NCBI GenBank assembly: GCA_014377665.1 | Contig: JACMPF010000190.1 | Span: forward strand, 1 to 56,682 | Length of the DNA stretch: 56,682 bases | Origin: Pedobacter sp. | GTDB lineage: Bacteria; Bacteroidota; Bacteroidia; Sphingobacteriales; Sphingobacteriaceae | Direction of reading: 5' to 3' | Shown here: piece by piece, positions 20,079 to 28,532 of the stretch | Layout of the letters: the number at the start of each line of letters is the position of its first letter | Numbering within the stretch: position 1 is the first letter of the stretch | Position numbers and translations under genes: made by a program | Notes under the pieces: model-generated | What the model was told of the DNA's origin: nothing | What the model saw: only the letters and a program-made list of their open reading frames with translations | Database searches by the model: none

Positions 20079-21887
20079 ATGATTGCTTTTGATCACAGAA
20101 AGGCCTTGGCCGATATTCCTCATAACCCCGGTGTCTACCAATATTGGGACAACAACGGAGCGTTGATGTATATTGGTAAGGCTAAAGATTTGCGCAATCG
20201 AGTTGGATCGTATTTCAATAGCGACAATCAGATGAATGGGAAAACAAAGGTCTTGGTTTCCCGCATTAGAAACATAACATTTACTATTGTTGATACTGAG
20301 ATTGATGCCTGGCTACTAGAAAATAGCCTGATTAAAAAGCATCAGCCCAAGTACAACATCATGCTTAAAGATGACAAGACCTACCCTTGGATTATAATCA
20401 AAAAAGAGCCCTTCCCGAGGGTGTTTTGGACAAGGAACATGATTAAGGATGGTTCAACCTATTTCGGCCCTTATGCTTCTTTGGGGATGATGCACATAAT
20501 TCTTGACCTCATCAAAGAGACTTATACACTTAGAACATGTAATCTTCCATTAACTCCTCCAAACATTGATGCTGGGAAATTTAAAGTTTGTCTGGAATAT
20601 CAGATTGGGAATTGCAAGGGACCCTGCCAGGCCTACCAATCATTAGAAGAATACGACAACAATATTGAGGAGATCAAAGATATTCTCAACGGTAAAATTG
20701 GTACTGTTATTAAAAACGTAAAAAACGTAATTAAGGTCTCAGTAGAACAACTAAATTTCGAATATGCACACCAGTATCAGCGCAAGTTGCGAGTGCTTGA
20801 AAAATATCAAAGCAAGTCTACAGTCGTCAATAGCGCAATTACTAATATTGATGTGGTAAGCATAGCATCTGATGAACGGTATGCCTTTGTGAATTATTTG
20901 AAGGTAATGAATGGCAGCATCATTCAAACACAGACAATTGAAATCAAGAAACGTCTTGATGAAAGCGATGAAGAATTACTTACAATTGCCATTACTGAGT
21001 TCCGCACGAAGTTCAATAGTACTTCTAAAGAAATCATTGTTCCCTTTGACATTACGCTACAGGATTCTAACCTAAAGTTTACCGTCCCTAAGCTCGGTGA
21101 AAAGAAAAAGCTTTTGGAGCTCAGTGAGAAAAATGTAATGTTCTTCAAGCGTGAAAAGCTAAACCAGTACGAGCAGCTAAATCCAGACTTGAGAACTGAT
21201 CGCATCTTAACTCAGATGCAAAAAGACTTACGACTTACTCAGTTGCCAAAACATATAGAATGTTTTGACAACTCAAATTTCCAAGGGAAGTATCCGGTGT
21301 CTGCAATTGTGGTATTTAAAGATGCAAAACCTTCAAAAAAAGACTACAGGCATTTTAATGTTAAAACAGTCGAGGGACCAAATGATTTCGCTACTATGGA
21401 GGAGGCGGTTTTTAGACGTTATAAAAGGATGTTAGATGAGGAGGATACGCTACCTCAATTGATTATCATTGATGGCGGGAAAGGCCAGCTATCCTCGGCC
21501 ATGACAAGCTTGAAGAAATTGGGTATAGAGAAGCGGGTAACAGTAATTGGAATTGCGAAGAGGCTCGAAGAGCTATATTATCCAGGGGACTCTTATCCGC
21601 TCTATCTTGATAAAAAATCTGAAACATTAAAAGTGATACAACAATTGAGAGATGAGGCTCATCGTTTTGGCATCACTTTCCATAGAAAAAAGCGAGATCA
21701 GGGAACACTCAAAACAGAGCTTGAACAAATTCTCGGAATTGGTAAAAATACTGCAGATAAATTATTGAGGCATTTTAAATCCGTAAAAAAAATTCGCGAA
21801 GCTAACGAAGAAGAATTAGCTACATTGCTTAATAAATCTCAGCTAAAAGCGTTGCTCAGTTATTTTTCTTCAGAAGACACGAAGTGA
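20079..21887 (+). CDS. uvrC: excinuclease ABC subunit C
   Basis: A 602-residue UvrC that makes both incisions in nucleotide excision repair. The N-terminal GIY-YIG domain begins NPGVYQYWDNNGALMYIGKA, followed by a Cys-bearing region (CLEYQIGNCKGPCQAY), the UvrBC-interacting region, the RNase H-like endonuclease domain (IIIDGGKGQLSSA) and a C-terminal helix-hairpin-helix (ILGIGKNTADKLLRHFKS). It follows the PBP gene by 21 bp and converges on gldN. Confidence 0.97.
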   Translation: MIAFDHRKALADIPHNPGVYQYWDNNGALMYIGKAKDLRNRVGSYFNSDNQMNGKTKVLVSRIRNITFTIVDTEIDAWLLENSLIKKHQPKYNIMLKDDKTYPWIIIKKEPFPRVFWTRNMIKDGSTYFGPYASLGMMHIILDLIKETYTLRTCNLPLTPPNIDAGKFKVCLEYQIGNCKGPCQAYQSLEEYDNNIEEIKDILNGKIGTVIKNVKNVIKVSVEQLNFEYAHQYQRKLRVLEKYQSKSTVVNSAITNIDVVSIASDERYAFVNYLKVMNGSIIQTQTIEIKKRLDESDEELLTIAITEFRTKFNSTSKEIIVPFDITLQDSNLKFTVPKLGEKKKLLELSEKNVMFFKREKLNQYEQLNPDLRTDRILTQMQKDLRLTQLPKHIECFDNSNFQGKYPVSAIVVFKDAKPSKKDYRHFNVKTVEGPNDFATMEEAVFRRYKRMLDEEDTLPQLIIIDGGKGQLSSAMTSLKKLGIEKRVTVIGIAKRLEELYYPGDSYPLYLDKKSETLKVIQQLRDEAHRFGITFHRKKRDQGTLKTELEQILGIGKNTADKLLRHFKSVKKIREANEEELATLLNKSQLKALLSYFSSEDTK

Positions 21888-21907
21888 CAACTAAAAATTG
21901 GAACCTG

Positions 21908-22789
21908 TTAATACTCCCATAAGCTTTGCTCGTAATCAGAAAGAGATTTTTTTATTGCTTCAGACTCTTGCAACTTTCTAATGTCTTTTGGATCGGCTAA
22001 ACCAAGCATCTCCACTATATTTTTATTGCTAGGGTTTGTTTGCTTTACGACATAACTTGAAAACAATCGCCTAACAAAGTAATCGTCGAAACTTAGAGTG
22101 GAAGCATCGTTTCCCGGATTTACCATTCTTTTCTTACTCAGCAACTCTCTAGCATCGTTATAGTAAACCCAGAATACCGGTTGCCAGTTACCTTCAACCA
22201 TTTTCATTGGTGCAATTCCTACAATTCTAGGTTCAAAAACTGAACGCTTAGTATCAAGAATCCAATCTTCCTTTATGCGATATTTCATAAACTCTTCAGA
22301 ACGCAACTTCCTAAGTGACGGATCAGCAATCTTTCCGGTAGTTGAGTCTGCAGAACCTTCAGTAAGCCCCCTTGCACTTGCTAAAGCTTCCTGAGCAGTC
22401 AAAGCAATCTTGAAGGAGTCGTTATCCTCCAATAACTTGCCTGCAGTGGTATCCTTGTTTGAATAAACGGTGAGTTCTTCATTAGCAACAGCTTCCAACA
22501 GAACATCTATTAATTTAGCTCCTTCAGCTCTGAGAACAGAATTGATCGTATCTCTTAAATCAAGCTCGCGCCAGATACGTTTTGCATAGTAAACATCTTC
22601 ATCACGCACATCGGGATATGGAACCATTACGTTGCTATCAACGTCGGCACGCACAGTAAATCCATCCTTTGGCGGCGTTTTAATCTTTATTTTTTTAACA
22701 GAATCCGTACGTCCAGGTCTAGCAGGATTTTGAGCAGAAGCACCCAAACCAATTATTACAAATACTAATATGCCGAAAACAGTTTTCAT
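21908..22789 (-). CDS. gldN: gliding motility / type IX secretion protein GldN
   Basis: A 293-residue exported protein (signal peptide of about 19 residues ending ASAQ) of the GldN/PorN family. Conserved blocks include YAKRIWRELDLRDTINS and MKMVEGNWQPVFWVYYNDARELL. GldN forms the periplasmic ring with the lipoprotein GldK at the outer membrane. It starts 3 bp after the gldM stop and ends the gldKLMN operon. Confidence 0.95.
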   Translation of the reverse strand: MKTVFGILVFVIIGLGASAQNPARPGRTDSVKKIKIKTPPKDGFTVRADVDSNVMVPYPDVRDEDVYYAKRIWRELDLRDTINSVLRAEGAKLIDVLLEAVANEELTVYSNKDTTAGKLLEDNDSFKIALTAQEALASARGLTEGSADSTTGKIADPSLRKLRSEEFMKYRIKEDWILDTKRSVFEPRIVGIAPMKMVEGNWQPVFWVYYNDARELLSKKRMVNPGNDASTLSFDDYFVRRLFSSYVVKQTNPSNKNIVEMLGLADPKDIRKLQESEAIKKSLSDYEQSLWEY

Positions 22790-22792
22790 AAT

Positions 22793-24331
22793 CTATTTCG
22801 TTAAAAATGTAATTCCATCTAAAACCTTTTGTCTGCCATCAGGCCCTTCACAAACAATATCCTTAAATATAACCGTTGCATTCGGCTTTAAAGAATTCAG
22901 CGCCCCTTTAATCTGCGAATTGAAGCCTGCACCGCTATTTTGTAGGGTCACAGCGTCAGATCTTGGGTTGATAAATGTTACCGCGAACCTGATCACTTTG
23001 AATTTCACATCGAAAACAAAGTCTTCTAATTGTGTATCCATTATACTTGCACTCTCAATAAACTCTAGTGGAACGTTCCCGCCAGCCTTTCCTTTAACAT
23101 AGGGCTTTGGTGTAGGCAATGCCTTCACGCGAAATTGCTGAGAACCTAGGTTTAAAGTTTTACCTCCTGCGTTTGAGCTTACGCTGATATTTAGGGTTTT
23201 ACCAACTTGAGCTCCGCCAACGTTCACCATATATTTTCCATTACTTCCTGAAATTGATCCTCCATCAATAGAAGCTTTTACGCTTTCTAAAGGAAAGCCG
23301 GCAGCAGATACCGAGAACGGGTTATGAATACCCGCATAAATAACATTCATTTTATCTGGGGATACTGTAGATGATGGCTTTGCCACCTGATAAGTTTGTA
23401 CTGGAGTCAAGTATTCTTTCACCTGACCATCAGTTTGAACCACTTTCACTGAGCCTCTCCATGTAAATACACCCACACTACCTGTGCTTCCTGTGTAGGT
23501 TCCTTTACCTTCCCTAACACCTAACGAATTGCCCCCCACGGATATCTGAGGTACAGACCTTGAGTCACTCGCTGTCAAGAAAACTTGAGCAGTGTATGGC
23601 TGTCCCTGAATAACATAAGAACTAGGAGCAACAGCAACAGCTGCGAATTGATCCAGGTTTACTAATGATTTATCCATATTTCCAAACAATTTTTTTACAA
23701 CCTCCGCCTCGGCGTTCTTAACGTCAGACTGAATTTTACTTAAAGTTGTATTTGCTGCAGTTAATGGCATGCCCTCACCAAAGTTAATTTCTTCCCACAT
23801 CTTTTTACCGCTGATACTCTTTGTAGCATCTTTAGCTTCCAGGGTAAAAGTAACTCCTTCACGGTCTTTTTCATCCAACAACGCAATCAATTTTTCTCGG
23901 GTATCATTGATCTTGTTTTTTAAATTCTCCCCCTCTTTCTGATTGATCATGATGCCTTGTGCGATGTCCATATTACCCCGCTCTACTAAGTCACCAGTTT
24001 CTTCATCAATTCCTTTTCCAGCAGTATTAAACTTATCTTTAAGCTTCTGAACGTAATTATTCAGTTCCTCAGCGTAAGCCTTCGCCTTATTTGCTTTCTC
24101 CCAAATAGGCTGTGCTCTAGCAGGTTCATCCCTCAGTTTTGTATTTTGAAAAGATAAAAATAGTTGTTCAATGCTTGTACTTACGTTATTCTTAGATGAA
24201 ACTAAGCTGTCGTTAAAGTTCTTGAATGCATTTAAAATTGTATCTGATACATTTAAGGCAAGCATAGCAAGCAATACCAAATACATGATATTGATCATCT
24301 TCTGCCTCGTCGTCTCTTTTCCTCCGGCCAT
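22793..24331 (-). CDS. gldM: gliding motility / type IX secretion protein GldM
   Basis: A 512-residue protein with a basic N-terminus (AGGKETTRQKMINIMYLV), one TM helix (residues 12-32), and a long periplasmic part with helical and Ig-like domains. GldM spans the periplasm and with GldL forms the proton-driven motor of the type IX system; its C-terminal domain contacts the GldK/N ring. Length and order match the family. The gldL-gldM gap is 41 bp. Confidence 0.96.
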   Translation of the reverse strand: MAGGKETTRQKMINIMYLVLLAMLALNVSDTILNAFKNFNDSLVSSKNNVSTSIEQLFLSFQNTKLRDEPARAQPIWEKANKAKAYAEELNNYVQKLKDKFNTAGKGIDEETGDLVERGNMDIAQGIMINQKEGENLKNKINDTREKLIALLDEKDREGVTFTLEAKDATKSISGKKMWEEINFGEGMPLTAANTTLSKIQSDVKNAEAEVVKKLFGNMDKSLVNLDQFAAVAVAPSSYVIQGQPYTAQVFLTASDSRSVPQISVGGNSLGVREGKGTYTGSTGSVGVFTWRGSVKVVQTDGQVKEYLTPVQTYQVAKPSSTVSPDKMNVIYAGIHNPFSVSAAGFPLESVKASIDGGSISGSNGKYMVNVGGAQVGKTLNISVSSNAGGKTLNLGSQQFRVKALPTPKPYVKGKAGGNVPLEFIESASIMDTQLEDFVFDVKFKVIRFAVTFINPRSDAVTLQNSGAGFNSQIKGALNSLKPNATVIFKDIVCEGPDGRQKVLDGITFLTK

Positions 24332-24372
24332 TTAATTAAGTCTTCTTTGTTTAATTAATAATTGATTACCAA

Positions 24373-25185
24373 TTATACACGTGGCTGGTTCATTGCAGAA
24401 AGCATGTTACCATAAATAGCGTTTAATGATGACAAGTTTTTAGCAAGCTTACCTACTTCTTCTTTAAACTGTTTAGAGTCTTCCATAGACTCGTTGAAGT
24501 TGTGCATGGTTAAAGAAAGGTTTTGGTAAAATTTATTCATTGATTTTAAGTGTGCACTTGAGTCCTGAAGTTCCAATTCATAAACCGCATTTAGTGCAGA
24601 AAGATTTTTAGCAAGGGCGTTTACCTGATCGTGGTAAGCTGATGCACCAACATTACTCTCTCCCATTTCCACTAACTGAGCGGTAGCCTTAGAGAAAGCA
24701 CTGTTCAAATTATCAAAACTAGCAGAAGCGCCTTTTACTTTTCCCGCAAATTCAATAGTAGCCGATGAAGCGTCAGCTACCGAAGAGATACTTGATACTT
24801 TATCGCCAAATGTTCGAAGTCCTACACCAAGGCTTTCAATAAGTTCTGGACCAATCTTCGCATCTACTAACATTTTATCCAATGCTGCAGTAGAAGAAAA
24901 ACCAGTTTGTACCGGAACAACTTGCCTGGTCGTCGCTTTTGGGAGTTCCCCAGTAAAATCTGTTCTCAATTCAGGATACACTTTCTCCCAGGGAAGTTCT
25001 TGTTCTGGCTGTCTCAACCCTGTTAAAAAGAATAAAAAAGCCTCAACACCAAGTCCGATACCAATTGCATAATTGCCGAACACACCGCCTATATGTAAAA
25101 TTTTAAATAGCGCTCCTAGAATAACTATACTGGCTCCCCAGGAAATCGCTACGTGTAACCAATCAAATTTTGCTTTTGCTGCCAT
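24373..25185 (-). CDS. gldL: gliding motility / type IX secretion protein GldL
   Basis: A 270-residue cytoplasmic-membrane motor protein with two N-terminal TM helices (about residues 15-31 and 36-58) containing KFDWLHVAISWGASIVILGA and the conserved Glu in GLGVEAFLFFLTG that is implicated in proton use. A long helical cytoplasmic tail follows. I start it at the ATG at 25185 (AAKAKFDWL), since the frame extends upstream into gldK but that part lacks family similarity. Confidence 0.95.
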   Translation of the reverse strand: MAAKAKFDWLHVAISWGASIVILGALFKILHIGGVFGNYAIGIGLGVEAFLFFLTGLRQPEQELPWEKVYPELRTDFTGELPKATTRQVVPVQTGFSSTAALDKMLVDAKIGPELIESLGVGLRTFGDKVSSISSVADASSATIEFAGKVKGASASFDNLNSAFSKATAQLVEMGESNVGASAYHDQVNALAKNLSALNAVYELELQDSSAHLKSMNKFYQNLSLTMHNFNESMEDSKQFKEEVGKLAKNLSSLNAIYGNMLSAMNQPRV

Positions 25186-25222
25186 ACTAGATAAAATAAG
25201 GATAGATGATTTATGTTTTTCT

Positions 25223-26587
25223 TTAGTTTTTGTAAGTGATGTCGGTCCCAGGATATGCCGAAACACATCTAAAGCCGATATAAGATCTGGCTTGATCTTG
25301 ATACTCATAAGTACCTACTGCATTTTGAAGGAAAAATCCAATATCCTTCCAAGAACCTCCCCTCACAACTTTGCGCTTCATGTATTTGCTGTCTGTAGTC
25401 TTCGCAACATATGTAAAGTTTGGGTTAAAGTCTAAAAGCATTGGTGCCGCCGATTGGTTATATGCCGTAATAGTCCATTCAGCTACGTTTCCAGCCATGT
25501 TATATAATCCGTAGTCATTAGGAAAATAGGATTTAACGTTCACTGTGTACAATCCACCATCATCAGAGTAATTACCACGACCAACTTTAAAGTTGGCCTG
25601 CATACATCCTTTGGTATTACGAACGTAAGGGCCTCCCCATGGATATTTAGTCTTAACGTTGCCGCCGCGAGCAGCGTATTCAAATTGTGCGTCAGTCGGT
25701 AATTGATATTCGGGACGTGAATTAAGCGGCTGTTTTCTCGCTACTGCTACTGATTCATAAAATCTAGTGCGCCAAACGCAAAATGCCGAAGCCTGCTCCC
25801 AGCTCACACCAACAACAGGATAATCATCATATGAAGGGTGGTTGAAGTACGTTTTCACCATTGGGTCATTCTGTGAATAAGAATAATCAACTTTCCAAAC
25901 CAAGGTATCAGGATAAACTGGGATAGATGGGTGTTGATTCGGGTTACTTGCATCAGGAAGATCAGTATAAGTTACGATTGCATCCTGCCTCTTCTTCGAA
26001 GGATCTTTTCTGTTTTCCGCTGCTAAATCAGAATTCACGTAACTATATGCATATCTTAATCTTCTCACATCGATTTCATTTCTACCGGGAATGGCATCTG
26101 AACCAGTGTAATACATGTCTGTTAGCTTTGAACCAAAGCCGTTATTCTTATTACTCCAAAGTAAGCTTCCGTTACCTACTTTTCTCCAGTCAATATTTCT
26201 GTTAGCACCAGTGGCAGTAGCGTTAGGATCACCTTTTGGCTGTAAAAAAAAACCTGGCGCCGTAGTAGGGCCTAAAGTGGTTACTGCGATTGAGTCCCTT
26301 ACCCAATTCACAAACTGTCGGTATTCAGCGTTCGATATTTCTGTCTGATCCATAAAAAATGCGCTGAATGAGGTCATAGCACTTGGGGCAGTCTGATTGC
26401 TGTTAATGTCTTCGTCGGATAATCCTATTAGCGTCCTGCCTGGCGGAATGTAAACCATACCCAAAGGGATTCTATTGTTCCTGAATTTTCTATTGTAAAC
26501 ACCAACCAGCTCACCCTGGCCTCCTCCCTTACAGCTAGAGAGTAGTGCCGCTACAATAAAAAAACATAATAGGGATAAGTTTCTCAT
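25223..26587 (-). CDS. gldK: gliding motility / type IX secretion lipoprotein GldK (SUMF1-type)
   Basis: A 454-residue outer-membrane lipoprotein with a lipobox at ALLSSC (Cys about residue 19) and a formylglycine-generating-enzyme-like (SUMF1) fold: YIPPGRTLIG at the start, then MDQTEISNAEYRQFV, PVVGVSWEQASAFCVW and YNMAGNVAEWT, ending in VVRGGSW and YIGFRC. GldK/PorK forms the outer-membrane-bound ring with GldN. The start chosen is the ATG at 26587 (MRNLSLL), nine residues inside the open frame, because it begins the signal peptide. Confidence 0.95.
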   Translation of the reverse strand: MRNLSLLCFFIVAALLSSCKGGGQGELVGVYNRKFRNNRIPLGMVYIPPGRTLIGLSDEDINSNQTAPSAMTSFSAFFMDQTEISNAEYRQFVNWVRDSIAVTTLGPTTAPGFFLQPKGDPNATATGANRNIDWRKVGNGSLLWSNKNNGFGSKLTDMYYTGSDAIPGRNEIDVRRLRYAYSYVNSDLAAENRKDPSKKRQDAIVTYTDLPDASNPNQHPSIPVYPDTLVWKVDYSYSQNDPMVKTYFNHPSYDDYPVVGVSWEQASAFCVWRTRFYESVAVARKQPLNSRPEYQLPTDAQFEYAARGGNVKTKYPWGGPYVRNTKGCMQANFKVGRGNYSDDGGLYTVNVKSYFPNDYGLYNMAGNVAEWTITAYNQSAAPMLLDFNPNFTYVAKTTDSKYMKRKVVRGGSWKDIGFFLQNAVGTYEYQDQARSYIGFRCVSAYPGTDITYKN

Positions 26588-26611
26588 ATTTATGGTAAAG
26601 CAAATTAGTAA

Positions 26612-26642
26612 CAATTTTATCGATTATGATTGATATTAACAA
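26612..26642 (-). promoter_or_regulatory. putative promoter of gldKLMN
   Basis: On the minus strand a TTG box (26640-26642) is followed after 20 nt by TAAAATTG (26612-26619), one mismatch from the TAnnTTTG -7 consensus. It lies 25 bp before the gldK start codon. Confidence 0.4.
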
Positions 26643-26688
26643 CTATTCGTACTAAATATATACGCATAAACGAAAATAAACAAAATGA

Positions 26689-27450
26689 CTACTTATTAGA
26701 TTTCTTGATGTAATTCTCTATTGCCATGATCATAGATGGAGCCTCAGGCGATGGCGCCGCGATATCTACCTGTAAATCTGCGTCTTTAACTGCTTTATGG
26801 GTATTTAATCCGAAAGCCGCAATCCTGGTATTATTTTGTTCAAATTCAGGGAAATTTGTAAATAAAGACTGAATACTTGAGGGACTGAAAAAACCAATCA
26901 CATCATAAAAAACTTCGGCAAGATCCGAAAGGTCTGAAACCACTGTCTTAAATAAGACTGCAGGGGTAACATCATATCCGTTTTTTTGTAAAAAATTCAT
27001 AGTGTCTTCAGTCGCAACATCAGAACACGGATAAAGGAATTTTTCAGCAGCATGTTTCTTCAAAATCTCGGCAAGATCTATAGCAGTTTGTTTACCAAAA
27101 AAGATCTTCCGTTTCCTGTATTGAATATATTTTTGAAGATATAGTGCAGTTGATTCTGATATACAGAAATATTTAAGATCCGCAGGAACCTCGTATCTCA
27201 TCTCTTCACATATCCTAAAAAAATGATCTACCGCATTCCTGCTGGTGAACACCACCGCAGTGAAATCTCCTAAGGTAATTTTTTCCTTTCTAAAATCTCT
27301 TGCAGGCACCCCTTCTACATGGATAAACGACCTAAAATCAATTTTCAAATTATACTTTTTTGCCAAATCAAAATAAGGTGATTTTTCTGTTTCTGGCTTT
27401 GGCAAAGTGATTAATATACTCTTTACCTTTCGCATCCTATCTTCAGCCAT
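26689..27450 (-). CDS. hemD: uroporphyrinogen-III synthase
   Basis: A 253-residue HemD-family protein that closes hydroxymethylbilane to uroporphyrinogen III in tetrapyrrole synthesis. The two-domain pattern is visible: KSILITLPKPE at the start, FTAVVFTSRNAVDHFF in the middle, and VIGFFSPSSIQSLF near residue 190. Members of this family have low sequence identity, so the call rests on these spaced motifs. The neighbouring DUF4271 gene lies 25 bp upstream, same strand. Confidence 0.85.
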   Translation of the reverse strand: MAEDRMRKVKSILITLPKPETEKSPYFDLAKKYNLKIDFRSFIHVEGVPARDFRKEKITLGDFTAVVFTSRNAVDHFFRICEEMRYEVPADLKYFCISESTALYLQKYIQYRKRKIFFGKQTAIDLAEILKKHAAEKFLYPCSDVATEDTMNFLQKNGYDVTPAVLFKTVVSDLSDLAEVFYDVIGFFSPSSIQSLFTNFPEFEQNNTRIAAFGLNTHKAVKDADLQVDIAAPSPEAPSMIMAIENYIKKSNK

Positions 27451-27475
27451 TTCTTGCTTTTTACAATTTACATCA

Positions 27476-28444
27476 TCATAACCCTATAGCCTTGATTAAA
27501 ATCAATATAGGGCAAATTTCGAGGGCACAAAAGTACAAAAACAAATAGACTTTTGAAAATCGATTATGGGATAAGATATTCACTCCAGCCCTTATAAACT
27601 GAAACGCAAAAATGGTTGCCAAAAGAATAAACGAAATTGCTATAAAAATAGGTGCGTATTTCAAAGGCGATAATGCAAATGCGATCACCAATGGAATGAA
27701 GAGCAGCGAAAGATTGAAGTAACTTAGATATAATATCGTAATGTACTCATTTACGGGCTTCTGTACGTTGAAAAGATGCCCTAAAACCCTAAGAATAAGA
27801 ATCTTTAATAGATAGAGTATTATGATCAAGACAGAAATACTTAGGTAAAACTGAAATCCAGTACCCGAGAATGCAAGGCGATAGAACTGAGATAACAAAT
27901 AAAAGAACATTCCAATGGTAAAACCAAACTGAACAAATAAGAGTAAAAAAGGCCAGGATGTGAACAAATTATCTTCCTTATTTAAATTGTTCAGTACCCG
28001 ATTACTAAAGAAACTTTGAATTATTGTTTGCAATTGTTTGGTAAATGACACTTTTACAATGGCGAACAATAGCAATAACGAGACAACAACTCCAAGCACC
28101 CAAAACTGCCCTTTAGGCAAAGGTTTACCAAATTTATATTTGCTTCTTGGTACTGATGCAAAGTCCTTATACCGATTAATCAGGTTAGATCTCCCAACTG
28201 TATTTGCCTTTAGTATACTATCCATAATCATATGTCTGTTGATCATAGAGTCCGGGAAAAGCCATGTGGCTTTCATTAGGGAATCGGTGGCAAAATTCCG
28301 CTTTGCATTATAAGCAGAGTCCCTAACAAATCTTTGCCTGTAGCTTACTCTAACGGGCACACTATCGGGAGCGATAATTGGCACTTGGCAATATGCCAAT
28401 TCGTTGCCAATCAACAGCAATAACAAAGCGATTAAACGCACCAT
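27476..28444 (-). CDS. DUF4271-family integral membrane protein
   Basis: A protein of about 322 residues with a signal peptide (VRLIALLLLLIGNELAYCQ), a soluble N-terminal segment to about residue 110, and seven or so TM helices. It fits the DUF4271 family found in Bacteroidota next to hemD; no function is established. I chose the ATG at 28444; the ATG at 28456 is also possible and a GTG begins the open frame at 28462. Confidence 0.75.
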   Translation of the reverse strand: MVRLIALLLLLIGNELAYCQVPIIAPDSVPVRVSYRQRFVRDSAYNAKRNFATDSLMKATWLFPDSMINRHMIMDSILKANTVGRSNLINRYKDFASVPRSKYKFGKPLPKGQFWVLGVVVSLLLLFAIVKVSFTKQLQTIIQSFFSNRVLNNLNKEDNLFTSWPFLLLFVQFGFTIGMFFYLLSQFYRLAFSGTGFQFYLSISVLIIILYLLKILILRVLGHLFNVQKPVNEYITILYLSYFNLSLLFIPLVIAFALSPLKYAPIFIAISFILLATIFAFQFIRAGVNILSHNRFSKVYLFLYFCALEICPILILIKAIGL

Positions 28445-28532
28445 TCTGGAGATCATTACCACAAAATTAGCTAAAAACTAACAAGCATACTAAGTCATAT
28501 TAATTTAGCCGTAAATTATTAGTTTTACTTGC

